The position numbers and the translations under genes were made by a program. The notes under the pieces are model-generated. The model did no database searches. It saw only the letters and a list, made by a program, of their open reading frames with translations, and was not told the origin of the DNA. A stretch of 64,000 bases of DNA, from the NCBI GenBank assembly GCA_947561585.1, contig CANNZV010002467.1, positions 32,884 to 96,883 on the forward strand. The letters run 5' to 3'. Shown here one piece after another: positions 9,835 to 22,115 of the stretch. Position 1 is the stretch's first letter; every line of letters starts with the position of its first letter. The stretch is from Caprella mutica (taxonomy: Eukaryota > Arthropoda > Malacostraca > Amphipoda > Caprellidae).

Positions 9835-10838
9835 TTTGTATACAGGAGACTTGGCTTAATGATTCCACTGTAGGTATGATAGATATGAATATGTTTAATT
9901 TTCATGGTATTAATAGAAGTGATAGACGTGGAGGCGGAGTAGGAATATTTGTTCGCACTCACTGGTTTTGTGAATTGTCAGATCAGGTATCGTTTAGTCG
10001 AGATAACATAGTGTATTTTTCTTCGTTGTGTTGTTGGTGATAGGAAGTTAATTATTGGTAGTGTATACAGACCCCCTAGTGGGAATGTTGATGTATTCAA
10101 AACTGATTAGTAGGGAATTATAACACATTCAACAATTATGAGATCGAAAGAAATATTTATATGTGGCGATTTCAATATGAATATATTAGATATGTCCGGT
10201 GAGGCAGATGTGGGTGATTTCTCTAATTTGATGATGTCTAATGCTTTCTTTCCAGTTATTACGAAACCATCGAGATTTAATAACTCGAATGGCACTTGCA
10301 CATTGTTGGATAATATTTTCATTAGAAATCCATTAGCTTATGAATTGGGTTTGATTTTGTCAGGCATTTCCGACCATTATCCAGTATTTATATTGTATAG
10401 AAATTTTCTTGTTAACAATAATGGAAATAAAAACTTAGGTATTACGTTGTCATATAGAAATGTGAATAACAATAGTATTGCTCTCATTAATGATGCCTTG
10501 AAACGACATGATTTCTCACAAATTGTGAATTGTAATAATGTAGAAAATAGTTTTGTACAGTTTAATGATGTAATTATGAAATATTTTGATGACTATTGCC
10601 CTGTAATAACAAGAGTTGTTTCCCATAAAAATGTCACAAAGCCATGGATAGATAGTGACACTAGGAGATTGATTGTAAGACGAGATAATTGTTATAAATT
10701 GTTTAGGTCAGGTGTAATGAGTTGGGACAGCTATAGGAGATATCGAAAAATGGTGACTGGGGTGATTAGGAGAAAACGGAGAAATTATTTCCATGCTAAG
10801 TTTGATGAACTCAAATGTGATCTTAGAGAACTTGGTCT

Positions 10839-12117
10839 TTGATTAATGATATTATTAAGCCTAACTCTGGACGAAATCTTAAGTTTATAAAGAAACTCAT
10901 GGTAGATGGTTCATATGTAGAAGATGATAGAGATATTGCTAATGTAGTAAATGATTACTTCTCAAGTGTTGGTCAAAATATTGCCAACTCACTGAGTGGT
11001 GGTGTAGATCCTGTAACTTTTCTTCGAGGTAATTACTGTAACTCATTCTTTTTCACACCGGTAACTAATCTTGATGTCAGTAAATGTATTTCTTCTCTTA
11101 AAAATAAAAAAAGTCGCGTACAGGACCTACCGACAACTATCCTCAAGCAGTTATCGGAAGTGATTTCTCCAATATTGAGTCATATTATTAATTCATCCTT
11201 AACCAAGTCAATATTTCCAGATATGTTAAAGATAGCCCGTGTAATGCCGTTGCATAAGGGTGGTGACCCAGCAGAGATAGGTAACTATCGCCCTGTATTA
11301 TGTCTTCATATTCTTTCAAAAATATTGGAAAAAATTGTTTATAACCAACTTTATTCTTATCTGGAAAGTAAGGAAATATTAAGTGAGTGTCAGTTTGGTT
11401 TCAGAAGAAACTGCGGAACATCGCAGGCTTTATTGAAGCATACTAGTTACATTCACAATAACCTAGATAAGAATAAAATAGTATTTTCCCTATACCTAGA
11501 CTTTAAAAAAGCCTTTGATTCAGTGGAGCATGAAGTTCTGCTGAAGAAATTGTTTTTTTATGGAATCAGAGGCACTTCATATGAATGGCTAAAGTCTTAT
11601 CTTAGCAATAGGAAACAGTTTGAAACATTAATAATGTAAATTCTGGTCTTAGAAATCTTACTCACTCAGTTCCGCAGGGAAGTAATTTGGGGCCTTTACT
11701 TTTTCTAGTTTTGATCAAAGATTTACCTTTGTCAACGGACCTCTTTCAATTTACCTTATTTGCTGATGATTGTACCATGTCTTGTGTCATCGATAAGGAT
11801 AAAATTTCAGAGGCACATGAGGTAATTAATTCACATCTTGCTCGTGTAAATGTTTGCCTGTGTTCCAATAAAATTAGAATTAATGCTTCAAAGACGAAAT
11901 ATTTATTGTATTCTTACAGAAATGTGTTTAACTTGAATTCTGAAATTGAAATTGGAAATGAGATAATTGATCGGGCAGATAGAATAAAATTTCTGGGTGT
12001 CGTTTTGGATGACAGATTAACCTATAAATTCCACATAGATAATATTTGTAGAAAGGTTTCATGTGTAGATTGGAAAAATTTGTGCCGCGGTCAGTTTTAT
12101 TCTCTACTATAATTTCG
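10839..12117 (+). pseudogene. LINE-A ORF2, reverse transcriptase part, frameshifted and truncated
   Basis: Frame 10839-11639 carries the RT finger region (ARVMPLHKGGDPAEIGNYRP), QFGFRRNCGTSQAL and the first catalytic aspartate in LYLDFKKAFDSVEH. After a frameshift near 11630, SVPQGSNLGPLLF and the YxDD-type box FADDCTM follow in the 11687-12112 frame. After another shift the thumb runs RKVSC...RLEKFVPRSVLFSTI and is lost at about 12117. A complete ORF2 of this type continues about 150 residues further, as the 52-kb copy does. Confidence 0.8.
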
Positions 12118-12739
12118 CAGGTGCTAGACTAGAATTACTTAACTTGGCACTACAAATCATGCAGTTAGGACGCTGACTTCCCATCACGTTCCATTATACA
12201 CGTAAATCCATATTTTACATATTCACCCGACCAATTTCTTTTCTTGCTCGAGATAGTTGTTAGTATGAAGGATTGAAGTAAAAAAAAAAAGAACTCGCAC
12301 ACCTTGCAATTAAACAGTTACAAGTTGACTGCGTACTTGAAATTCCTAACACAGAATCAAGATTTAGAGACTTTCATGCGAAAAATTTCACATTGAACTG
12401 ACCAATAGCGTTGCAGAAGAGATTTTGGAGCGTGACGTCAATGGCGGGAAAACTAACAAGGTTCAATATGCAAAATTGGTACAAGTTGACACTTAAATTC
12501 TAAATAAAGTTGAATGTTAAACTTTTAATTAACGGGGAACTGTATAAAATATAAATTGATTTAATAATAGAGTGTTGAATTATCTTGCTGATTAATATGA
12601 AACACTATGATTAAAATAAATCATCGTTCATACTGGAATTACAATTCCACAGGTAGACTTTTATAGTTTGAAATATTTAAATTACCTTCGATCAAAGAGA
12701 GTGCTTGGAATTTCAATTCTAGTGAAAATTGGGTGTGTA
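12118..12739. other. Spacer after the LINE truncation
   Basis: AT-rich; no open frame or terminal repeat that could be supported. Confidence 0.4.
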
Positions 12740-12833
12740 TCACCGAACCCCTGAAACTGTCTCACCAAACCCCTGAAACTGTCTCACCGAACCCCTGGGG
12801 TTCGATCGAACCCAGGTTAAGAACCACTGTACT
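12740..12833 (-). mobile_element. hAT/Charlie-type terminus fragment
   Basis: The segment ends CCCAGGTTAAGAACCACTG, whose reverse complement begins CAGTGGTTCTTAACCTGGG, the typical opening of Charlie/hobo-like hAT elements. Next to it, 'ccgaacccctg' is repeated three times as 'gtctcaccgaacccctgaaact'. No opposite end or 8-bp duplication was found, so this is a solo end. Confidence 0.5.
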
Positions 12834-14999
12834 AGGGTAATGTTGTTCAACTAAAAGTTCTTTTTTTATTTTTACTTCAGTAGTCTTGAAGTTAATATGT
12901 TTTCATTTTGTGAATATCATGTACGAAATTAATCATTCATTATATATATATGATGAAGCCATTATTAAATTACTTCTACCATTGTAATTATGGTAAAAGA
13001 TAATATAACCATATATATGATTTCAGTTGTTAAGCACCTGTCTGATCTTTTGGGTACTATTTCTGGTATTCATTGTATAATTTGAAATTATATCATTGTG
13101 AGAATATCTAATTATCTAGTATTCACAAATCAGTACACAGGGTTTAACGTTTGCTTCGGAACCAAAGGCTATATTGCTGACGTCAATAGGAAATTAAAAA
13201 CAAGGGACTATAAACGTAACTGAACCTGTTTTTGAAATTATTATGTAACTTAAAATATGTTAAAAATAATAATTATAAAATCTTTGTGTACTGAAGTTTG
13301 GTTTACTGAGTGTTAAACAAAGTAAATTTGTTTGAAGTATTATTTTTCTTAAAATATTATTTAAGTATTCCAATATCTATTTAGTTATTACTGTAAAAAT
13401 GAATGTCCCCTTAACCCCTTAATGAAGGACTAACGCCGTTTTTTATAAATTAAAATGTGTTTATAACAAAAGGATATTTCAGAAAGACAATAAATATACA
13501 TATATTACCAATAAGTGACTGGCAGTTTTCCGCGTCGGCAGTTTTCCGGACACCGTTATGCAAAGGGCTGGGCAAGTAGCAAAGTGGACGTGGCATAGAG
13601 CAGTGTCACCACAAAGTGGCACTGGCAACTTAGCGTGTATAGGCTCCTTTATTTACATCTCTTGTTCATACAGATTCCTCAAATAAACTGGAGTTTTTCC
13701 TAATTTGTTTATATTGCTTAATTTAGGCTCTTAGCATTATTTTGAAAATTAGTGAATAATTATCCAGAGATAAATAGAGCACCTAAAAAACTACGAGACA
13801 ATGATTCAAATTGGAAAATACATTGATAATAAGTTAAGAATTAGAACCTAAAAAAATGATGAGGTATAGGTACAGCAATCACACAGACTCGTTGCATTCA
13901 TTGGTCGTGAGCTAATTAATAAATTTACTTAAAAATAAGATATTGAGGATAATTTTCAGCCAGAAATGGGCTGACAAATGCAACTAAAATTAGGACAGTA
14001 AGATTTTTGGAACTAAGCAATACATCTAATTATAGAAACATCTATAAGATAAATATTATAACATCTTGTTTTCTATGCTATATTATTCAGCAACAATATC
14101 CCAACTAGTAGAAGGAAGAAAATATAAAGAAATTTCTGAAAATTTGCTTCAAAAATTAATAGTGACAAGTTTTGTCAACAATATTGGAGGGTACGCTAGA
14201 AAATATTATTACTGGCACATTTGCACGGCAAGAAACAAAGTGAAGCATAAATAATTCTATTTAATATTTCAGTCAAAAAATAATTTTAGTCTGACGTCAA
14301 TTTTGCATTAAACACAAAATCCCCATAAAAACGAAGTTGGAAGAATACGAAAAAAAAAATTGGATCCTAATAAAAGAAAACAGCTCAAAACAAGAGCCAT
14401 GCAATCTAAGAATCATTCGGCTCATATTTTTAAAGTGTGTTCCAACTTGGCTAAAAGTTCTGGTGAAAGATAAAATCAAACATTAACATTTGCAGATACA
14501 TTTAAAAAAAAGTGGAGTTTACATAAACTATATTTTTTGAGCAGCATAGTAGCGTCAACGCGGGCATTGCCCCACACTTAGTGAACAAGTCTAATTATTT
14601 CTCTAGGGTAAGCCCTTTACCACTCCAGGCAATATTCTGTAATGCAGGTTAATGGCCTGCACCCCTATTAACTTGGAAACTAAGAGATCAATCCAAATTT
14701 CGATTCCATCATCGTAAAGCGCAGCTTCTAAACCCTTAGAAACAATGTTAAAAGTACGCTAGTACAACACTCAAAAATAGCGTCATGTGTTTGAACAAGT
14801 GATACCTATGGAAGTTAGGAGACTCAATATTGAGCCACCTGAAAATATAAATCGCGTATAATTTACTATTACGAAAAAGTTATAAATAAAAATATACTTT
14901 AAATGTTGCACAAACATCAGAAAATAGTTTAAGTTCATTTCTGTGAAGTCAGATTCACGTTACAGACAAGGAGTTCATTTTATATTACGTTCTTTGTTG
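12834..14999. other. AT-rich stretch with one truncated repeat
   Basis: Positions 13138-13205 are a truncated copy of repeat family R1 (start 'gggtttaacgtttgcttc', as at 26345). The short frame at 14066-14254 has no recognisable motif. A weak inverted repeat (gcgggcattgccccacac near 14560 against gtgcgggataatgccctgc near 15246) may mark an old MITE. Nothing else seen. Confidence 0.4.
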
Positions 15000-15185
15000 G
15001 TTTAGGCATATTCTCGCACATACACTACACACTGTATGTAAACACACTACAAACTGTATGTAAACACACTACAAACTGTATGTAAGCACACTACCAACTG
15101 TATGTAAACACACTACAAACTGTATGTAAACACACTACAAACAGTATGTATACACGCTGCAAACTGTATGTATAAACGCTACACA
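15000..15185 (+). repeat. 22-bp tandem repeat, about 7-8 copies
   Basis: CACACTACAAACTGTATGTAAA units with minor substitutions. Confidence 0.85.
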
Positions 15186-15821
15186 ATTATCTATGGTTAT
15201 TATATCGTATCATTCTGAAAATTCAACATTTTATTGTACTGTAAAAGTGCGGGATAATGCCCTGCATATTTTTTTCGTGACTGGCAAAACCCCGCACTAT
15301 TTTGTTGCCATGTAGCCAATTTTTGGCTGACCTGAAACAAAAACACTAGGTGCAGATTATCAAATTTTATGCAAATGTTTGGTGTATTATTTTATAGTGT
15401 CCTATTTAAAAATAAAATACTACCGGAACCTAACATGGATAATATTATTTGGCCTAAGGGTTTAAAACCTGCTCTTGCCAATGTCATAAACAGAAATTTC
15501 CAAATAGTTTTGGATATAAGGGGTGCGAGAGAATTACCCGCATTGACACTATTGCTTTAATGAGAAGAGTAATTGTTCACCTGCTTGCTCTGTATGAGGC
15601 AAGCAATGGTGATTTTTTCGAGAAAGGAAGTTTCTAACTTCTCAAATATGTTCAACCATCTTGTTGCTCATCGAAAATTACATCAAAGATTGATATTATG
15701 TTATTTATGTAGGATGTTATTATGTTAAGTAGTTAGTTTGTTATGAATTATATTAAAAATATTAAAGTATGATATTATAATGATCTCATAATTTTGATGT
15801 GAAGTTTTTTTCCAATTTCAG

Positions 15822-15911
15822 GAGAAAATCTTAAGAGCAGTTAAGATTTTGGAAAAATCTGTTCGGACACCCAATGGAGCATTTCTTTCAACCTATTGGG
15901 TATGGAGTACA
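15822..15911 (+). CDS. Candidate host or older-element exon interrupted by the 11.1-kb element
   Basis: A good 3' splice site pattern, a thymine-rich tract followed by CCAATTTCAG, ends at about 15821. An open frame follows (EKILRAVKILEKSVRTPNGA...) up to the GGAGTACA duplication at 15904-15911. If the inserted element is removed, the frame continues on the far side from 27068 (MHQKSKDSSWKQ, then a stop). No protein family was recognised, so whether this is a host exon or part of an older repeat is open. Confidence 0.25.
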
Positions 15912-16599
15912 CGGGGACGGTCAAGAGCCCCCCTAGGTCATCATAAGCCCCTCCCCCCGGTCACGAGCCCGCCCTCCCTGTTTTATAATCCTTATTTACC
16001 TAGTTAATTAAATGAAGAACTACTTAGATATAAATAACTAAGAGTTGCTAATATAGTTTGTTGAAACCACTATTGAAATTGAATATGGACAAAAAGTTAT
16101 GATAAAGTAAAATTAAAGTAACTTAATTTAATAAATAAATAAAAGAATCACTTGGTTACTGATCTGTATTCTCTATATGACATTATGATATAACTTTTAA
16201 ATGTGTGATTACAATTATTAATTCATATATTTGTGTTTGCCAATATTTAATGCACATTTTTCTATTTCATATTCAAACCTGGGGTCACTATTGTAACAGG
16301 AAACTACAAACAGAGGGTAAATTAAATACTTTATTCTTTGATAATAATATCTCAATAAATCTTATCATAGATTATCTGCTAGTACAACACCTAAGTTAAT
16401 TATTAATAATAGATAAGGTACATATGGTCAAGTTTGTACGTCAGACTATTGGAGACAATACTTTGAGTTTAAACTCAGTCATAAATCACAGAAAAGGGGA
16501 AAGTAGAGAGAATAAGAGGAAGGCTGTAACTAAGACCTGTTGGTTAATCACTGATTTTTAACGTAAATCTGTGCGTCCATCCAATCAATAATTACAGAA

Positions 16600-17430
16600 A
16601 AGGGAAAAAGTAATTTGACCTCAGCCAAGGATTACTGAAAAGAGGGGAGATAAATAAAGTAATTTTGACCTCAGCCAAGGATTACTGAAAAGAGGGAAGA
16701 AAAAAATATGTAACTTTGACCTCAGCCAAGAATTACCGAAAAGAGGGGAGATAAAGATGTAACTTTGACCTCAGCCAAGAATTACTGAAAAGAGGGGAGA
16801 AAGAGATGTAACTTTGACCTCAGCCAAGAATTACCGAAAAGAGAGGAGATAAAGATGTAACACTGACCTCAGCCAAGAATTACTGTAAAGAGGGGAGAAA
16901 AAGATGTAACTTTGACCTCAGCCGAGAATTACCGAAAAGAGGAGAGAAAAAGAATTAACTTTGACCTCAGCCAAGAATTACTGTAAAGAGGGGAGAAAAA
17001 GATGTAACTTTGACCTCAGCCAAGAGTTACCGAAAAGAGGGGAGATAAATAAAGTAATTTTGACCTCAGCCAAGAATTACCGAAAAGAGGGGAGATAAAG
17101 ATGTAACTTTGACCTCAGCCAAGAATTACTGAAAAAAGGGGAGAAAGAGATGTAACTTTGACCTCAGCCAAGAATTACCGAAAAGAGAGGAGATAAAGAT
17201 GTAATTTTGACCTCAGTCAAGAATTACCGAAAAGAGGGGAGAAAAAGATGTAACTTTGACCTCAGCCAAGGATTACTGAAAAGAGGGAAGAAAAAGATGT
17301 AACTTTGACCTCAGCCAAGAATCACCGAAAAGAGGGGAGATAAAGATGTAACTTTGACCTCAGCCAAGAATTACTGAAAAGAGGGGAGAAAGAGATGTAA
17401 CTTTGATCTCAGCCAAGAATTACTGAAACG
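16600..17430 (+). repeat. 49-bp satellite, block 1, about 17 copies
   Basis: Units contain GATGTAACTTTGACCTCAGC, then 'caagaattaccgaaaagaggggagataaa', with length varying by one or two bases. It is continuous in kind and orientation with block 2 at 19862-20905. The first, most diverged units start near 16600. Confidence 0.9.
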
Positions 17431-17781
17431 ATGTTGCGGGAGGGAGAGATCCCGAAAGATAATACCTAAATTCTTAAACTCTCCACGGAACCTAAGAGTA
17501 GTTGTACGAGTGTTTGCTAAAAATTATATTAAAAGAAACCAATTGTATGAGAATCAGAAAGGTAGAAAACTAATATTTTATTAACAATTTGTAATTTCAT
17601 ATTTTTATTAACACAGAAAACATAACTAATCTACGATAACACAACATATATACATATCCCAAATGTTCATTAATTTTACCATTAGAACTATATCAATGGT
17701 GAATAATAATTGGGATTAAATGAACATAGGAAACAGATTATCACAGTCTAGTCAAGTCAAGTCAGTCAATATCGGGGTTAA

Positions 17782-18328
17782 GTAACCGCCGCAATATAAA
17801 TCAGGTATAGCGGCGCAATATAAATCAGGTATAGCGGCGCAATATAAATCAGGTAAGTGGCACAGTTCAAATTCAGGTAAGTGGCGCAGTTCAAATTCAG
17901 GTAAGTGGCGCAGTTCAAATTCAGGTAACCGGTGCATTTCAAATTCAGGTAACTGGCGCAGTTCAAATTCAGGTAACTGGCGCAGTTCAAATTCAGGTAA
18001 GTGGCGCAGTTCAAATTCAGGTAAGTGGCGCAGTTCAAATTCAGGTAAGTGGCGCAGTTCAAATTCAGGTAAGTGGCGCAGTTCAAATTCAGGTAAGTGG
18101 CGCAGCTCAAATTCAGGTAAGTGGCGCAGCTCAAATTCAGGTAAGTGGCGCAGTTCAAATTCAGGTAAGTGGCGCAGTTCAAATTCAGGTAAGTGGCGCA
18201 GTTCAAATTCAGGTAAGTGACGCAGTTCAAATTCAGGTAAGTGGCGCAGTTCAAATTCAGGTAAGTGGCGCAGTTCAAATTCAGGTAAGTGGCGCAGTTC
18301 AAATTCAGGTAAGTGGCGCAGTTCAAAG
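17782..18328. repeat. 24-bp tandem array, about 22 copies, two subtypes
   Basis: The first three units are GCGGCGCAATATAAATCAGG-type. The rest are GTGGCGCAGTTCAAATTCAG followed by GTAA. Minus-strand frames remain open (ATYLNLNC repeats) only because 24 is a multiple of three. Confidence 0.9.
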
Positions 18329-18559
18329 TCTGACCGGTGATAGGGCCAGGTGTGGCACTGTGATAGAACTCTTTACATTTAGTACAACAAATTTTTGAGT
18401 CTAAGTAAGAGTTGAGACGAGGGAATTTCTCACGAGAGAACTTGGTCACATCTAGGAATCAGATTTCACACTCCCCTTCTAGTTAGGTGATAGATCCTTA
18501 TATACCTTAACTACTTTCCAAACTTCTAGGTACAAGGTTAGGGTACGTCAAGGTTTTGA

Positions 18560-18745
18560 GTTAACTTTTGGCGTTTCATTGTGTTAGTACGGATACCACT
18601 AATTGCTTTGTTGTTCTAGCGAAAATTCCTGCAGGTAATTAGATGAATTCATGCAGGTAATTAGAGGTTCCATTGTGTTAGCAACTAATTACCACTAATT
18701 GTCTTGTTGTTCTCGCCTGAATTCTAGCAGGTAATTAGACACTCG
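18560..18745 (+). repeat. Imperfect direct duplication within the 2.4-kb insertion
   Basis: 'ttccattgtgttag..a...taccactaattg.(c/t)ttgttgttct(a/c)gc', ending 'gcaggtaattaga', occurs twice about 95 bp apart. It is a local duplication of no known role. Confidence 0.6.
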
Positions 18746-19861
18746 CTATCATAAAAACATTTTGTTAACATAGTATAATATTTTCTAATAGAATATAATA
18801 TAATATTTTATTTGAATATTTTATTAATTATTCTTCCCTCAGATACTGAAATAATAATTCCGAATTAATTATTACTGGTAGTGAAAGTAATATCTACTAT
18901 TATCTACTTGAAGTTTTACTATCTACTTTAAAGCTGAAGCTTGGTGAAGCTTGGTTGTTACACACTAGCTCTAGCTAACCCAAGATTGCGAGGCCTGTTG
19001 AATAAACAACAGAAATACTGATACAATTTAACCAATTAATCACGACAGATATCAAAACTTATCAAAATATACTGCATTCAACAAATATTAACATTCAAAA
19101 AAAATAATATTCAACATTCAAAAAAAATAATAATATACATTAAAATATACCTTCAATTCTGAAGACCAACGCCTCAATAAATATAAATTTCTGGAACAAA
19201 ATCCACTGGGTTGCTTACTGCGTTTAGGGCTTTCATCCGAATTACCGACAGAGTAATTCAAAAAAATAAATGTTAGAAGAAACAAATAATTGCACCATTA
19301 AGGAATCAAATCCTGGGTGAAATTAACATAGATTTATTAGACAATTGGAAAATTTATAACAGGACTACTAAGATTAATAATAAACATTAAAGAAATACCT
19401 AGCCTAACTTTGCCCACAGACCTCATTGAAATTTACCAATAGTTACCATAACCACAACTGTCAATATTTACAACTTAAACACCTCCAGTCAGCCCAATCG
19501 AAATGGAAATAAAGAAACTTATTAAAACCTTAAATTTCAATCACTAATTATTCAGTTAAACTAATTAATACTCCATCCCTTTAAGTTCAGAAAATTTCAC
19601 TACCTGTTAACTATGAAAAGAATAACCCACAGAAAAACTAAACCTTAAAAAATCACCACTTGAAACCACCAAATTTTAAAACATTTTAAATATTCTAAGC
19701 CAGACAGCGAACTGTAACAAATCCCACCAAACAGAGATATTAATTATGCTATCGCCTGGCCAGGTCTCACTATTTCTAACTTTCTTATCGTTGTTTATTT
19801 TTAGATTCTTGATCTTATGACATTGTATGTATGATTAAAAGATAGCGGTCCGCTACAACGA

Positions 19862-20905
19862 GAGGAGATAAAGATGTAACTTTGACCTCAGCCAAGAATT
19901 ACTGTAAAGAGGGGAGAAAAAGATATAACTTTGATCTCAGCCGAGAATTACCGAAAAGAGGGGAGGAAAAAATGTAACTTTGACCTCAGCTAAGAATTAC
20001 TGTAAAGAGGGGAGAAAAAGATGTAACATTGACCTCAGCCAAGAGTTACCGAAAAGAGGGGAGATAAACAAAGTAATCTTGATCTCAGCCAAGGATTACT
20101 TAAAAGAGGGGAGATAAATAAAGTAATTTTGACCTCAGCCAAGGATTACTGAAAAGAGGGAAGAAAAAGATGTAACTTTGACCTCAGCCAAGAATTACCG
20201 AAAAGAGGGGAGATAAAGATGTAACTTTGACCTCAGCCAAGAATACTGAAAAGAGGGGAGAAAGAGATGTAACTTTGACCTCAACCAAGAATTACTGTAA
20301 AGAGAGGAGATAAAGATGTAACTTTGACCTCAGCCAAGAATTACTGTAAAGAGGGGAGAAAAAGATATAACTTTGATCTCAGCCGAGAATTACCGAAAAG
20401 AGGGGAGAAAAAGATGTAACTTTGACCTCTGCTAAGAATTACTGTAAAGAGGGGAGAAAAAGATGTAACCTTGACCTCAGCCAAGAGTTACCGAAAAGAG
20501 GGGAGATAAACAAAGTAATTTTGATCTCAGCCAAGGATTACTGAAAAGAGGGAAGAAAAAGATGTAACTTTGACCTCAGCCAAGAATTACCGAAAAGAGG
20601 GGAGATAAAGATGTAACTTAGACCTCAGCCAAGAATTACTGAAAAGAGGGGAGAAAGAGATGTAACTTTGATCTCAGCCAAGAATTACTGTAAAGAGAGG
20701 AGATAAAGATGTAACTTTGACCTCAGCCAAGAATTACTGTAAAGAGGGGAGAAAAAGATGTAACTTTGACCTCAGCCAAGAATTACTGTAAAGAGGGGAG
20801 AAAAAGATGTAACTTTGACCTCAGCCAAAAATTACTGTAAAGAGGGGAGAAAAAGATGTACCTTTGACCTCAGCCAAGAATTACTAAAAGAGGGGAGAGA
20901 AAACA
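19862..20905 (+). repeat. 49-bp satellite, block 2, about 21 copies
   Basis: Same unit and orientation as block 1. Short higher-order blocks recur: the 'gaggagataaag / gaattactgtaaagagg / gatataactttgatctcagccga' order appears at about 19860-19960 and again at 20300-20410, which suggests segmental amplification inside the array. Confidence 0.9.
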
Positions 20906-20934
20906 GAGATAAAAGTTACTTCAAGTCCAATAGC

Positions 20935-21090
20935 CTTTGAGGGATAAGTATTCAACTTAATGTCCTCCTTTGACCAATTACCATGAGGGATAAGTATTCT
21001 AACTAATTTTCCTCCTTTGACCAATTACCATGAGGGATAAGTATTCCAACTTATTTACCTCCCTTTGAACCAATTTCCATGAGGTTTAAG
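20935..21090 (+). repeat. Short tandem repeat of about 57 bp, 3 copies
   Basis: 'gagggataagtattc.aactta.t.tcctcctttgaccaatt.ccat' is repeated at about 20938, 20990 and 21040, directly after the satellite. Confidence 0.75.
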
Positions 21091-22115
21091 ATCTCAACCT
21101 TATTTTTCCAGATAATAGATCCCAAATTCTGGACGAATATCCTAAACAGACTGTGAAGAATCAATCAAATTACATCTTATTTCTATTAAATCCTATTTAC
21201 ACATATATTAATCAAAGACATTTTTTATTACAATAAACATTCATGATGTAACACTAGAATAATTAATAAATATAGAAAAAATAATATATATGATATAAAA
21301 AAATGATATAAGACATTCGAAAACATATTTTAAGGGTAACTAGCCTATTTATTAGGTTCATATTTTTCGTATGGCATCAACGAATTTCAATATAATTATC
21401 ACCTAATAGGTAATATGAGTACTTACAAAAATAAAATAAAATATATAACAATATTCTTAGATACATTATCACATGTAAAGGGTATTATAAGTCATTATAA
21501 ATAGTTAAATAGCATTTAACTGATGAACAGAATATACCTAGCATTTTTACTAAAAATTTCCAATTACAAACAAGATTATTAATTTTTCTACATTACAATT
21601 AATCTAAAGACTTAATACAAGTTTATGAAACCTAATATAAATAAATATCTTTAGTGACATACATTTTAATAGTTTTTATAATAGTTAATAAACTTTGGAT
21701 AGATGCGCACAAAAGGTGCGCATGAAATCGACTGATCTTTTAAGCTAATAATATGGTCTATATTATGTATATCAGCTTGTTATGGAACATTCATTATTAA
21801 ATATAGTCTATATATTAACTCTAAAGTAGTTTTACATTATTTAATAGATTGAGCAATGATTATTGACTACATAAAGAAGGAATTACTGAGTGTGTTATAA
21901 ACTAATTTGTTAAATACTTTCAGTCATTTTAAGTGCATTACTCGGTTAATTAATTAGATTCACCACATAGATGGCATGTGTGTTATGACTTATGAAACCT
22001 ATTTCACTCACTTATTATTTATTGTAGAGCTAGTTTATAATGGTTGTTAATAGTTAAAATGATTATATTTAATATTATAAAGTATTAAAATTTAGTAATG
22101 AAAGTAAACAAAATG
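21091..22115. other. AT-rich interior of the composite element
   Basis: No open frame of note and no clear repeat boundary. Confidence 0.4.

Larger units (their letters stand above)
8674..10842 (+). pseudogene. LINE-A ORF2, AP-endonuclease part, split by an insertion
   Basis: The N-terminus reads ...SLINLNVRSLYPKMDELVSF (8674-8880). A frameshift and then the 927-bp element at 8908-9834 interrupt it. It resumes at 9845 with the QETWLND motif, then SDRRGGGVGIFV. The 10138 frame gives ICGDFNMNILD (the conserved GDFN) and ISDHYPVF (the catalytic SDH). The APE endonuclease nicks target DNA to prime reverse transcription. Separate frames must be joined at about 8880, 10020-10138 and 10842, so this copy cannot make the protein. 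It overlaps the next frame by four bases. Confidence 0.8.
7600..12117 (+). mobile_element. LINE-A: degenerate APE-type non-LTR retrotransposon (jockey/CR1/L2-like)
   Basis: ORF1, AP endonuclease and reverse transcriptase modules follow in the canonical order on the plus strand. They are broken by several frameshifts and by a 927-bp insertion (8908-9834). It ends abruptly near 12117 in the RT thumb, so it is 3'-truncated or cut by a later rearrangement. Its closest relative in the window is the minus-strand LINE at 51680-55650, which has a similar ORF1 and ORF2. The clade within the jockey superfamily is not resolved by eye. Confidence 0.85.
17432..19857. mobile_element. 2426-bp TG...CA insertion splitting the satellite, 4-bp TSD ACGA
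   Basis: The insert starts TGTTGCGGGAGG and ends GGTCCGCTACA, with ACGA on both sides (17428-17431, 19858-19861). Outside, the satellite resumes in the same orientation. TG...CA ends with a 4-bp duplication suit a solo LTR of a Gypsy-type element. The ends also form a short imperfect inverted repeat (TGTTGCGG/TGTAGCGG), so a small-TSD DNA transposon is possible. It holds no long gene; a 24-bp array fills 17782-18328. Confidence 0.55.

Noticed and set aside
14690..14740. tRNA-like B-box string (TTTCGATTCC)
   Set aside because: No cloverleaf or A box at a suitable distance; no tRNA was found anywhere in the window.
17778..18449. 223-codon minus-strand frame of ATYLNLNC repeats
   Set aside because: A 24-bp minisatellite read in phase, not a repeat protein.
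16600..20905. CRISPR-like appearance of regularly spaced repeats
   Set aside because: There are no unique spacers: the whole 49-bp unit is repeated, and the genome is eukaryotic.
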